A stretch of 64,000 nt of DNA from the NCBI GenBank assembly GCA_036960375.1, contig JBALVY010000001.1, forward strand, positions 682,001 to 746,000, in the 5' to 3' direction. Numbering within the stretch: position 1 is the stretch's first letter; each line of letters begins with the position of its first letter. The notes beneath the pieces are model-generated. The model had not been told where the DNA came from. It made no database searches and worked only from the letters and a program-made list of their open reading frames with translations. A program made the position numbers and the translations under genes. Positions 33,649-41,896 of the stretch are shown here, in pieces. This DNA comes from CAWVSB01 sp036960375. GTDB lineage: Bacteria > Pseudomonadota > Gammaproteobacteria > Pseudomonadales > CAWVSB01.

Positions 33649-34439
33649 TGGCTAGTGATATCAAAAGACCCGGTGTGATGCAATCGCTGTTGGAATTTCG
33701 TGCCGGCGTAGAAGGTATCGCCTTGTTGGGCAGCTATCGTGTGCTGCTTAAGGCAACGCCAGGCAACGGCGACCCTGTATTGGTAATTCCCGGTTTTACC
33801 GCGACCGATAATGGCACCTTTTTTCTGCGTCGCTATCTCGAGAAAATTGGATACGACTGTTACGGCTGGGAGTTGGGTCCGAATCAAGGTTTGAGTGAGC
33901 TTCAATTTCAGCAGCTCGAGCAGCGGCTGGACGATATATATCAAGAGACAGGCCGTGCCGTCAGCGTTATCGGTTGGAATCTAGGCGGCTTATATGCTCG
34001 CGCATTGGCGGGTAGGCACAGCCACAAAGTTAAGCGCGTTATATCACTGGCCGCGCCCTTTGCTCTGCCTAGTCTCAATGGTGTGAGTGAGGCACTGAGT
34101 CGTTTATATTCCCACTATAATTCCGATGGTGACATAGACGCCTTATTTAACAACGCCAGTGAATTTTGGGAGCGCAGCCCACCAGTACCCTCCAGCTCAA
34201 TTTATAGTGAAGGTGACGGTGTCATCAATTGGCGTTTTTGCCTGGATGAACCCGGCCGACAAACAGAAAATATCCGCGTTATGGGTAGTCATCTAGGCTT
34301 GCTGGTAAACCCTTTGGTTTTTTCAGTGATAGCTGACCGCTTAGCTGAGGATGTTGAGCATTGGCGGCCCTTTGCTGAAACACACCGCGGCAAATTTATG
34401 TGGTCTAGTTTGCTTAAAAATCAGACTGTTAGCCTTTAA
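33648..34439 (+). CDS. Alpha/beta hydrolase-like protein with Asn at nucleophile position
   Basis: 263 residues of the lipase-like alpha/beta-hydrolase fold: VLVIPGFTATDNGTF (oxyanion region, near 43), the nucleophile elbow near 109-115, and a late GSHLGLLVNP (His). The elbow reads GWNLGG where related proteins have GWSLGG, so codon AAT at 33978-33980 puts Asn111 in place of serine. This suggests loss of hydrolase activity or a binding role, unless it is a sequencing error. The start overlaps the hemerythrin gene stop, and a second hydrolase follows 37 bp downstream. Confidence 0.8.
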   Translation: MASDIKRPGVMQSLLEFRAGVEGIALLGSYRVLLKATPGNGDPVLVIPGFTATDNGTFFLRRYLEKIGYDCYGWELGPNQGLSELQFQQLEQRLDDIYQETGRAVSVIGWNLGGLYARALAGRHSHKVKRVISLAAPFALPSLNGVSEALSRLYSHYNSDGDIDALFNNASEFWERSPPVPSSSIYSEGDGVINWRFCLDEPGRQTENIRVMGSHLGLLVNPLVFSVIADRLAEDVEHWRPFAETHRGKFMWSSLLKNQTVSL

Positions 34440-34476
34440 TTTTTAGCGAATAATTAGAAATACCGGAGCTTCATTA

Positions 34477-35388
34477 ATGAGTCTGCAGGCAACCGCCGTA
34501 AAAAGTGTCATGGGTCTATTCAGCAATATGCTGACAAGCAGCGGTGAGCCGCACGAATTGCGAGAAAAAATACACAATTCCTGTAAGCGTATGCCTGCAC
34601 CGCCTCCCGAGGCAGACTATGAGCAAATTCGCATTGGTGGTTTACGCGCTTATTGGGTTCGATACAAAGGCTGTAATAAGGGCAAGGCTATAATGTATCT
34701 GCACGGTGGCGGTTTTATGTTTGGCGGCACCATGACAACGCATAAAGATTTAGTGTGGCGCCTGTCCAAGGCCGCTCAAGCGCCAGTATTATCAGTTGAG
34801 TATCGGCTGGCGCCGGAGCATCCGTTCCCTCAAGGCCTGGACGATTGTATTGCCGCTTACCGCTGGCTACTCGATCGCTACGATCCTCAATCTTTGGCTA
34901 TTGCCGGAGATTCCGCTGGCGGTAATTTAACTTGCGCCAGCCTATTAAGAATTCGTGACGAAGGTTTGCCTTTGCCCGCTGCCGGTGTCGCTTTGTCGCC
35001 CTGGACTGATATGTTGTGTACCGGGGAATCTATTAAAACGAATTTACACAAAGACAAACTCATTCCTGGCGAGGGGCTTAAAGAGGGTGTTGATTATTAT
35101 CTGCAGGGAGCGGATCCTTCCGATCCTTATGCCTCACCGTATTATGGCGACCAGCACGGTTTGCCACCGATGCTGTTTCAAGTAGGAAGTGAAGAAGTCT
35201 TACTCGATGATTCACGCCGTCTGGCGAGGAAAATGGAAGAAGCCAGGGTGCCGGTTGTACTCGACATATGGGAAGGTTTACCCCACGTATGGCAGGCACT
35301 TTCAATGCTGATTCCCGAGGGAAAGATGGCTATCGATCGCATTGGTATATTTTTACGGGGTCATATGCGGGCTACTGAGCCCAAGTAG
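34477..35388 (+). CDS. Alpha/beta hydrolase, hormone-sensitive-lipase family esterase
   Basis: 303 residues with the HSL-family (hydrolase fold 3) layout: oxyanion motif HGGGFMFGG near 75, nucleophile motif GDSAGG with Ser146, acid residue region near DDSRRLARKM (about 246) and GLPHVWQ with the catalytic His (about 271). It should hydrolyse short or medium acyl esters in the cytoplasm. It is the third gene of the plus-strand group beginning with the hemerythrin-like protein. Unlike the preceding hydrolase, all catalytic positions look intact. Confidence 0.9.
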   Translation: MSLQATAVKSVMGLFSNMLTSSGEPHELREKIHNSCKRMPAPPPEADYEQIRIGGLRAYWVRYKGCNKGKAIMYLHGGGFMFGGTMTTHKDLVWRLSKAAQAPVLSVEYRLAPEHPFPQGLDDCIAAYRWLLDRYDPQSLAIAGDSAGGNLTCASLLRIRDEGLPLPAAGVALSPWTDMLCTGESIKTNLHKDKLIPGEGLKEGVDYYLQGADPSDPYASPYYGDQHGLPPMLFQVGSEEVLLDDSRRLARKMEEARVPVVLDIWEGLPHVWQALSMLIPEGKMAIDRIGIFLRGHMRATEPK

Positions 35389-35428
35389 TTTTCAGCAGAG
35401 ATTACCGCGTAGCTCCTCTTTTACGGCT

Positions 35429-35662
35429 TTAAACCAGGCTGTCCCAGTTGCCAACAAACATTTGTATGCCTTCTTCGGCTATGGCGTCCGTGGCCTCCTT
35501 CATCGCGTCTTCCAGAGAATTGAACGGGTCTTCCCAATCGGTATTATTGCTGTTCTCGTCGCTCAGTTGTAGCCACCATTTTCCCTTCTCATCCTGAGTT
35601 GCAGTGGCTTTAAGCTTGACGCCATCCTGTTCAAAGGTTTTTGTCTCTGTTGGGTTACTCAC
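35429..35662 (-). CDS. Small acidic protein of unknown function
   Basis: 77 residues from GTG 35662, which has GGGGGAG six nt upstream; the longer in-frame start at 35695 lies inside the upstream gene without a ribosome site. The sequence is soluble and acidic (KGKWWLQLSDENSNNTDWED, NSLEDAMKEATDAIAEEGI), with no membrane segment or known motif. It overlaps the metallo-beta-lactamase-fold gene by 8 nt (35655-35662), so translation is coupled. It may be an accessory to that enzyme; the function is unknown. Confidence 0.6.
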   Translation of the reverse strand: MSNPTETKTFEQDGVKLKATATQDEKGKWWLQLSDENSNNTDWEDPFNSLEDAMKEATDAIAEEGIQMFVGNWDSLV

Positions 35663-36551
35663 TGGTATCTCCCCCGCGTTGGTCGAGGCTGGCATAGATC
35701 ATGCTCATCCACTTGTCTGCTGTTACAAAGGACCAGTTCCAGTCTGACCAATCGCCAGAAAACCCCTTGGCGATGGCATCACTTTCATTGATCCCGGCTT
35801 CGTGCATAGCTTGCGTCTCAGTGATGGTCTGATTCAACATGTTTTGGAATTCGGCCAGCTCGGACTTATTGGATGCAACCGGTCCATGGCCAGGAATAAC
35901 GGTGGTATCGTCGTCGATGCGTGCCAATACAGCTTCGACATTGGCCAAGAAATGTAGCGCGTCGCCGCCGCTGTTGGTATCAACAAAAGGAAAGCGGTGA
36001 TTAAAATACAGATCTCCCATGTGTACGATATTGGCCGAGGGAAAATAAATCACGCTGTCGCCGTCGGTATGTCCATTAGGATAGTGCACCATTTGCACCG
36101 TCTGGTCATTGAAGCGAAGCGTCAGTGTGTCATTGAAAGTGATTGAGGGCCAGCCTGATTCAGCCAGTGCTTCGGTAGTGCGGCGTGGGGATACCTGTTG
36201 TGTTGAAACCCGGCTCAGCACATTATCATGGGCAATAATACTGGCTTGGCTGGCTAAATATTCGTTGTTCCCCACGTGGTCACCATGCCAGTGAGTATTG
36301 ATCACGTACGGAATAGTGTTTTTTCCGCCGATCTTATCCAGAGCCTTTTGCAGTGCTTCGCTAGCCATGGCAAAGTCATTGTCGACGACCAGCTTACCGT
36401 CGCTGCCGTGCTGGACCAGGATATTGCCACCCTTGCCTTGTAATGCGGTAAAACCCTCCCCAATGTCGGTGGCAGTAAAATCCCCTTGTGCGGCGAAGGC
36501 GGTAAAGGGAAGGAGCAGGCTGAGCATCAAGCAGGTGATGGGATGTTTCAT
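35655..36551 (-). CDS. Exported metallo-beta-lactamase-fold hydrolase
   Basis: 298 residues from ATG 36551, giving a signal peptide (MKHPITCLMLSLLLPFTAFA). An upstream in-frame start at 36647 would bury this signal. Metal-binding motifs: THWHGDH at 86-92 (His87, His89, Asp91, His92), the His in NGHTDGDS, and MGDLYFNHRFPF and PGHGPV later. This is the general MBL-fold, closest in feel to periplasmic class B/SoxH-like proteins. The substrate is unknown; antibiotic hydrolysis cannot be claimed. A small acidic protein is coupled downstream, and vfr lies on the same strand upstream. Confidence 0.85.
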   Translation of the reverse strand: MKHPITCLMLSLLLPFTAFAAQGDFTATDIGEGFTALQGKGGNILVQHGSDGKLVVDNDFAMASEALQKALDKIGGKNTIPYVINTHWHGDHVGNNEYLASQASIIAHDNVLSRVSTQQVSPRRTTEALAESGWPSITFNDTLTLRFNDQTVQMVHYPNGHTDGDSVIYFPSANIVHMGDLYFNHRFPFVDTNSGGDALHFLANVEAVLARIDDDTTVIPGHGPVASNKSELAEFQNMLNQTITETQAMHEAGINESDAIAKGFSGDWSDWNWSFVTADKWMSMIYASLDQRGGDTSE

Positions 36552-36673
36552 GGTGAATACCGCCGATAATATGGACACTAGCGCAACATAGCCAGACTGC
36601 CCGAGTTTGTCGAGGATTTTTGCTTGAGTTTGTTGGGGTAGGGGCACGATAGAACTGAATTGTGCCCCGTTAT

Positions 36674-37309
36674 TTAGCGGGTGCCAAATACCACCATGGT
36701 TTTACCCTTGACGTTTACCAGGCCTTGTTCTTCCAGGTTTTTCAGTACGCGGCCGACCATTTCTCGCGAACAGCCAACAATACGGCCTATCTCCTGGCGG
36801 GTGATTTTAATTTGCATGCCGTCCGGGTGAGTCATGGCATCGGGTTGTTTGCATAAGTCGATCAAGGTACGGGCCACGCGTCCCGTGACATCCAAAAATG
36901 CCAGGTCGCCCACTTTACGTGTGGTATTGCGCAACCGGGTAGCGAGTTGTATCCCGAGTTGTTCAATGATTTCGGGGAAGTCGTTACTTATCTCGTTGAA
37001 CTTGCTATAGCTGATTTCAGCAACTTCACAGGCAGTTTTTGCGCGCACCCAAGCACTGCGCGAATCATTTTCGCCAAACAGACCCATTTCGCCGAAGAAG
37101 TCACCTTTATTGAGGTAGGCGACAATCATTTCCTTACCATCGTCGTCTTCAATGGCTACTGTGACTGAGCCATCCATGATGTAGTACAGCGCATCACTTT
37201 TGTCGCCGGCGTAGATGATAGTACTTTTTGCCGGGTAGCGACGACGATGACAGTGATTCAGAAAACTGTCCACATTTCGGATCTGTGGAGTGAGTGATAT
37301 TGTTACCAA
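36674..37309 (-). CDS. vfr: cAMP-receptor-type global regulator Vfr/CRP
   Basis: 211 residues. The cyclic nucleotide domain (AKSTIIYAGD, FFGEMGLFGEN, RSAWVRAKTACEVAEISY) and the C-terminal helix-turn-helix (ITRQEIGRIVGCSREMVGRV) closely match Pseudomonas Vfr. I chose TTG 37309 because translation MVTISLTPQ aligns with the Vfr start MVAITHTPK and AGAGG lies seven nt upstream; the longer ATG frame (37384) adds 25 residues unlike Vfr. It regulates many genes in response to cAMP. It is divergent from the OsmC gene and, unlike in Pseudomonas, not adjacent to trpC. Confidence 0.95.
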   Translation of the reverse strand: MVTISLTPQIRNVDSFLNHCHRRRYPAKSTIIYAGDKSDALYYIMDGSVTVAIEDDDGKEMIVAYLNKGDFFGEMGLFGENDSRSAWVRAKTACEVAEISYSKFNEISNDFPEIIEQLGIQLATRLRNTTRKVGDLAFLDVTGRVARTLIDLCKQPDAMTHPDGMQIKITRQEIGRIVGCSREMVGRVLKNLEEQGLVNVKGKTMVVFGTR

Positions 37310-37417
37310 CCTCGCACCTCTTTTGTCTATTAGTTCAAGCTGTAAGTATGTTCCCTGACGCAACTCTTGGCTAGTACAAATCACAACCAGTGCGGATAGT
37401 GTGATTCACCACCGCTT

Positions 37418-37448
37418 TTTACAGTAAGCGGACTGTTTGCCGTATAAT
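37418..37448 (+). promoter_or_regulatory. Candidate sigma-70 promoter of OsmC-family gene
   Basis: A perfect TATAAT (37443-37448) lies about 48 bp before the OsmC start. The best -35 options are TTTACA (37418, spacing 19) or TTACAG (37419, spacing 18). Position between the divergent vfr and osmC starts supports it. Confidence 0.5.
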
Positions 37449-37496
37449 GATCGCCTTTTTTCAGGGCCGACTTAGGTCAGAGCACAGGAGAGTTAG

Positions 37497-37916
37497 ATGC
37501 AAGCCACGGTAAAATGGCAGGGCGACGTGAAATTTGAGGCCACCTCAGGCAGCGGTCATGCGGTAAAAATGGACGGTCCGCCAGATCTTGGCGGTGAAAA
37601 TACAGGTGCTCGCCCAATGGAGCTTATGCTGATGGGTATGGGGGGTTGCTCTGCGTTTGATGTGATGAGCATACTGACCAAGTCCCGCCAGGATGTAACA
37701 GATTGTCTGTGTGAGCTTGAAGCGGAGCGAGCCGACGCCGTGCCGGCAGTTTTCACCAAGATTCATTTGCATTTTAAAGTGAGCGGCAAAGGCCTGAAAG
37801 AGGCACTGGTAAAGCGTGCTGTGGCCCTGTCAGCAGAGAAATATTGCTCAGCTTCGATTATGTTAACTCAGGCCGGGGTGGATATTAGCCATAGCTATGA
37901 GCTGATTGCAGTCTGA
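37497..37916 (+). CDS. OsmC family protein
   Basis: 139 residues of the OsmC/Ohr fold, YhfA-like subgroup. Two conserved cysteines are visible, in MGGCSAFDV (near 51-53) and AEKYCSAS (near 121), the peroxidatic and resolving positions in OsmC/Ohr enzymes. AGGAG (37486-37490) precedes the ATG. In Pseudomonas this gene sits beside vfr, as here. A peroxide-related role is family knowledge; the physiological substrate is unknown. It converges with coq7, leaving one base between stops. Confidence 0.9.
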   Translation: MQATVKWQGDVKFEATSGSGHAVKMDGPPDLGGENTGARPMELMLMGMGGCSAFDVMSILTKSRQDVTDCLCELEAERADAVPAVFTKIHLHFKVSGKGLKEALVKRAVALSAEKYCSASIMLTQAGVDISHSYELIAV

Positions 37917-37917
37917 G

Positions 37918-38559
37918 TCAGACGCGGTAAGTGGTTTTGGTCATGGCTTTGGATGCCAGAGTCATGATCTCTTTAATCGGCGCGGGGAAATCCTTGCCGC
38001 CAGCTTCCAGTGCTTTGGTAGCATGCGCTTCTTCATCAATCAGCATTTGCTCTAAAATGGCGCGCGTTTTGTGATCTTCAGCCGGTAATTGCTCGAGATG
38101 TTCGCGCAGGTGTTTGCATACTTGCTCCTCAGTTGCCGCGACAAACCCCAAGCTCCATTTGTCGCCTGCAATTCCTGCTGCGGCACCTATACCAAATGAC
38201 AGGGCGTAGAATAGTGGGTTGAGAATACTGGTTTGGCTGCCCAATTGCTGGATTCGCTCTTCGCACCAGGCAAGATGGTCAATTTCTTCTTCGGCGGCAT
38301 GCTCCATGGCTGCTCGGACTTCTCCCAGTCGCGCAGTGCTGGCTTGGCCTTGATAAAGAGCCTGGGCGCAGACTTCCCCTGTATGATTAATACGCATTAA
38401 GCCGGCTATATGGCGTTTGTGATCCGGATCCAGTTCACTGGAGTCCTGACCCTTGGCGGGCGTGCCGCGATAGGCTGTGGCGGCACCCGGCGCCAGAGTA
38501 CGCACTGCCAGGTCTACGTTGGTAACTAGCTTGTCGATTAAGCTCAATTGTCGACTCAT
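37918..38559 (-). CDS. coq7: 2-polyprenyl-3-methyl-6-methoxy-1,4-benzoquinone monooxygenase (Coq7)
   Basis: 213 residues from ATG 38559, with GGGAGAAG upstream; an in-frame start at 38658 would add 33 unrelated residues and overlap purD. The carboxylate di-iron motifs are present: RINHTGEVCAQALYQGQ, EEEIDHLAWCEERI and MLIDEEAHATKA. It performs the last hydroxylation in ubiquinone synthesis and is membrane associated. Pseudomonas has speD between the OsmC gene and coq7; here speD is absent and the two genes converge. Confidence 0.95.
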   Translation of the reverse strand: MSRQLSLIDKLVTNVDLAVRTLAPGAATAYRGTPAKGQDSSELDPDHKRHIAGLMRINHTGEVCAQALYQGQASTARLGEVRAAMEHAAEEEIDHLAWCEERIQQLGSQTSILNPLFYALSFGIGAAAGIAGDKWSLGFVAATEEQVCKHLREHLEQLPAEDHKTRAILEQMLIDEEAHATKALEAGGKDFPAPIKEIMTLASKAMTKTTYRV

Positions 38560-38641
38560 GATCTTCTCCCTACCGTATCGGTGGATTGTAAACCCATGCC
38601 CCGTATCAGGTGCGGGTTTTTTCAGCGATAGCTGATAAGGA

Positions 38642-39931
38642 TCAAGTCTTCTGTTCACGCGCGATAGCGCGATAGGCTATATCGGAGCGATAGAAGACGC
38701 CTTTCCAGTGAATACGTTCGGCCAGCTTATAGGCGTTGGCCTGGGCTTCGCCCACTGTATGTCCCAGCGCGGTGGCACAAAGCACGCGTCCACCATTGGT
38801 AACCACTTCACCGTCACTAAGCTGGGTGCCCGCATGAAAGGCCTTCTGGCCTTCGGTATCTTGTTCGGGCAGACCTCTAATGACGTCACCTTTATTGTAA
38901 GCTGCCGGATAACCACCGGCCGCCAATACGACGCCGACAGCAGCTCTGGAGTCCCATTCTGCGCGTGCCTGGTTTAGCTCACCATCGATGGCCGCCTGAC
39001 ACAATTTTACCAGGTCAGACTGCAACCGAAGCATAATAGGCTGTGTCTCCGGATCGCCAAAGCGGCAGTTGTATTCAATGACCTTGGGGCTGCCGTCGCT
39101 GTCAATCATCAGGCCTGCATATAGAAAACCGGTATAGGGATTACCCTCTGCGGCCATGCCTTCTACGGTTGGGTAGATGACTTCGTTCATGATGCGCTGA
39201 TGAACTTCAGCAGTGACAACCGGTGCAGGGGAATATGCGCCCATACCGCCGGTATTAGGTCCGATGTCTCCATTGCCCACGCGTTTGTGGTCCTGGCTTG
39301 TGGCCATAGGTAATACATTTTTACCGTCGACAAGAACGATAAAACTGGCCTCTTCGCCATCGAGAAATTCTTCAATGACTACTCGGCAGCCCGCTTCGCC
39401 AAAAACATTGCCTGAGAGCATGTCTTTCACTGCGGTTTCTGCTTGCTCCAGGGTTTCGGCGACAATAACGCCTTTACCGGCTGCCAGGCCATCAGCCTTA
39501 ACCACTATAGGGGCGCCTTTCTCTCTCAGATACGCCAAAGCAGGCTCTACTTCGGTGAAATTCTGATAATCACCGCTGGGAATATGATGACGGGCCAAAA
39601 AGTCCTTGGTAAAGGCTTTCGAACCCTCCAGCTGCGCAGCACCTTTAGTTGGGCCAAAACAACGTAGATTTTGCTCGGAGAAGTAGTCAACGATACCATC
39701 AACCAAGGGTTGTTCAGGCCCCACGATAGTTAGACCGACATTGTTACTGCGGGCAAAATTAGCCAGCCCGACAAAGTCATCGGTGGCGATGGCGACATTT
39801 TCCAGATCGGCCTCAATTGCGGTGCCAGCGTTGCCCGGGGCTACGTAGACAGTGCCTACACTCGGGCTTTGCGCTGCCTTCCACGCCAGCGCATGTTCAC
39901 GTCCGCCTGCACCAATAATCAAAACGTTCAT
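38642..39931 (-). CDS. purD: Phosphoribosylamine--glycine ligase
   Basis: 429 residues of the ATP-grasp family: MNVLIIGAGGREHALAWKAA N-terminus, APGNAGT, KADGLAAGKGV (ATP-binding), and GGMGAYSPAP. It makes glycinamide ribonucleotide in purine synthesis. It follows purH by 34 nt; the purH-purD pair downstream of fis is the standard order in this group. Confidence 0.98.
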   Translation of the reverse strand: MNVLIIGAGGREHALAWKAAQSPSVGTVYVAPGNAGTAIEADLENVAIATDDFVGLANFARSNNVGLTIVGPEQPLVDGIVDYFSEQNLRCFGPTKGAAQLEGSKAFTKDFLARHHIPSGDYQNFTEVEPALAYLREKGAPIVVKADGLAAGKGVIVAETLEQAETAVKDMLSGNVFGEAGCRVVIEEFLDGEEASFIVLVDGKNVLPMATSQDHKRVGNGDIGPNTGGMGAYSPAPVVTAEVHQRIMNEVIYPTVEGMAAEGNPYTGFLYAGLMIDSDGSPKVIEYNCRFGDPETQPIMLRLQSDLVKLCQAAIDGELNQARAEWDSRAAVGVVLAAGGYPAAYNKGDVIRGLPEQDTEGQKAFHAGTQLSDGEVVTNGGRVLCATALGHTVGEAQANAYKLAERIHWKGVFYRSDIAYRAIAREQKT

Positions 39932-39965
39932 TGCGTATTCCTTGTCTTTCTAATATGACGGTATA

Positions 39966-41534
39966 TCAATGCCTGAAGTGGCGCATACCAGTAAATACCA
40001 TGGTCATGCCGTGTTCGTCTGCGGCAGCGATTACTTCGTCATCGCGCATTGAGCCACCCGGCTGGATGACGCAGCTAATGCCTACCTTGGCCGCATTGTC
40101 CATGCCGTCACGGAAGGGGAAAAATGCATCAGAAGCCATCACCGCGCCTTCAACTGAAAGACTAGCGTGTTCAGCTTTAATAGCCGCTATACGGGCCGAG
40201 TTGACGCGGCTCATTTGTCCAGCACCGACACCGATAGTCTGGCCATTTTTACCGTATACGATGGCATTGGATTTGACCATCTTGGCGACTTTCCAGGTGA
40301 ATAGCAGGTCGCGTATTTCGTCTTCTGTCGGGATGCGCTGGGTAACGACTTTAAGATCGGCAGCAGTGATCAGGCCTAGATCTCGGTCCTGAACCAGTAG
40401 GCCGCCATTGACGCGTTTGAGGTCCAGTGCTGGTAGGTTGGCTCCCCATTCGCCGCATACTAGCAGGCGCAGGTTTTTCTTCTCGGTGATGACCTGTTTA
40501 GCGGCATCGCTAACGGCAGGCGCGATAATGACTTCGACAAATTGGCGCTCACATATGGCGGCAGCTGTTGCCTCATCAAGTTCACGATTAAAGGCGATGA
40601 TACCGCCAAAGGCCGATTCCGGGTCAGTGGCAAAGGCCAGGTCGTAGGCTGCACCAATATTGTCGGCAATGGCAACACCGCAAGGGTTGGCATGTTTGAC
40701 AATGACACAGGCTGGCTGGTCGAACTGCTTAACGCACTCAAGGGCGGCATCAGTGTCGGCAATATTGTTATAGGACAATTCTTTGCCTTGCAGCTGGGTA
40801 GCCGTGGCAATGGATGCTTCCGCTGGCGTATGTTCTATATAAAAAGCGCTGTTCTGGTGAGGGTTTTCGCCGTAGCGCATGTCTTGGGTTTTGACAAATT
40901 GCGTATTGAACGTGCGCGGGAAGTTTTCGTTACCACCTGGAACCTTGCGGCCGAAGTAGTTGGCAATGGCGCCGTCATAGGCAGCGGTATGTTCGTAGGC
41001 TTTAATAGCCAGGTCGAAGCGAGTTGATAATGCGGTACAGCCATTATTGGCACTCATCTCAGCCAGAATCGTTTCATAGTCATCGGCATTGACTACAATG
41101 TTGACAAAGGGGTGGTTCTTGGCCGCGGCGCGTACCATGGTTGGGCCACCGATATCGATATTCTCGATGGCATCTTCAAGGCTACAATCGGCCTGTGCTA
41201 CGGTTTTCTCAAAGGGGTAAAGGTTCACCACAACCATATCAATTGTGTCGATACCGTGTTCAGCCATTACGGCATCGTCTTGCCCGCGGCGACCGAGAAT
41301 ACCGCCGTGTACTTTGGGATGCAGAGTTTTCACCCGACCGTCCATCATTTCAGGGAAGCCGGTGTAATCAGAGACTTCAGTAACGGCAATGCCGTTCTCT
41401 GTTAGCAGGCGATAGGTGCCGCCGGTTGACAGTAGCTCGACGCCCATGGCGCTTAGGCTACGAGAAAATTCCACTATGCCATTTTTGTCACTAACGCTAA
41501 TAAGGGCGCGCTTGACTGGCTGTAGGTCACTCAT
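39966..41534 (-). CDS. purH: Bifunctional AICAR transformylase/IMP cyclohydrolase
   Basis: 522 residues. The N-terminal cyclohydrolase domain (ALISVSDKNGIVEFSRSL, MMDGRVKTLHPKVHGGIL) is followed by the transformylase domain (TQDMRYGENPHQNSAFY, CVIVKHANPCGVA, VKSNAIVYGKNGQTIGVGAG). It catalyses the last two steps of IMP synthesis, using 10-formyl-tetrahydrofolate. Fhs at 60073 in this window can make that cofactor. The gene follows fis by 32 nt. Confidence 0.98.
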   Translation of the reverse strand: MSDLQPVKRALISVSDKNGIVEFSRSLSAMGVELLSTGGTYRLLTENGIAVTEVSDYTGFPEMMDGRVKTLHPKVHGGILGRRGQDDAVMAEHGIDTIDMVVVNLYPFEKTVAQADCSLEDAIENIDIGGPTMVRAAAKNHPFVNIVVNADDYETILAEMSANNGCTALSTRFDLAIKAYEHTAAYDGAIANYFGRKVPGGNENFPRTFNTQFVKTQDMRYGENPHQNSAFYIEHTPAEASIATATQLQGKELSYNNIADTDAALECVKQFDQPACVIVKHANPCGVAIADNIGAAYDLAFATDPESAFGGIIAFNRELDEATAAAICERQFVEVIIAPAVSDAAKQVITEKKNLRLLVCGEWGANLPALDLKRVNGGLLVQDRDLGLITAADLKVVTQRIPTEDEIRDLLFTWKVAKMVKSNAIVYGKNGQTIGVGAGQMSRVNSARIAAIKAEHASLSVEGAVMASDAFFPFRDGMDNAAKVGISCVIQPGGSMRDDEVIAAADEHGMTMVFTGMRHFRH

Positions 41535-41566
41535 ATTGGGATTCCGATTAATAATTAAATTGAGGT

Positions 41567-41896
41567 TTAAAGCATGTCATATTGCTTGAGCTTTTTACGC
41601 AATGTGCCGCGATTGAGGCCGAGTACCTGCGAGGCTTTGCTTTGATTGTTGCGTGTGTAACGCATTACCGCTTCCATCAGAGGTGCTTCAACTTCCGTCA
41701 ATACCATATCGTACACATCGGTGGCTAATTGGCCGTCGAGTTGTTGGAAATAGTTGTCCAGTGCTGCAGTGATGTTGTCGCGAAGAGTTTGTTCACTGGC
41801 CACCTTTGTCTGACTAAAGTGACGGGCGGTATTGTGACTATCCTGGGCCGGAGGCGCGGTATCTTCTTGCACGGATACCGTGGCGCTATTTGTCAT
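41567..41896 (-). CDS. fis: DNA-binding protein Fis
   Basis: 109 residues: a variable N-terminal arm (1-30) followed by the conserved Fis core, VEAPLMEAVMRYTRNNQSKASQVLGLNRGTLRKKLKQYDML, with the helix-turn-helix in the last 30 residues. Fis is a nucleoid protein regulating rRNA and recombination. It overlaps dusB by 4 nt (ATGA), the classic dusB-fis arrangement. Pseudomonas has a similar length and location. Confidence 0.97.
   Translation of the reverse strand: MTNSATVSVQEDTAPPAQDSHNTARHFSQTKVASEQTLRDNITAALDNYFQQLDGQLATDVYDMVLTEVEAPLMEAVMRYTRNNQSKASQVLGLNRGTLRKKLKQYDML

Noticed and set aside
35655..36551. Antibiotic resistance beta-lactamase
   Set aside because: The metal motifs fit the general MBL fold only. 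Nothing in the sequence shows beta-lactam specificity, so the call stays generic.
37398..37420. Possible CRP/Vfr site (TGTGATTCACC...) between vfr and osmC
   Set aside because: The second half-site TCACA is absent at the required spacing, so only half of the motif exists.
38590..38622. Hairpin-like AAACCC ... GGGTTTTTT with a T-run on the plus strand
   Set aside because: Both flanking genes (purD, coq7) are on the minus strand, where no T-run follows, and the inner stem is poorly paired. Not called as a terminator.
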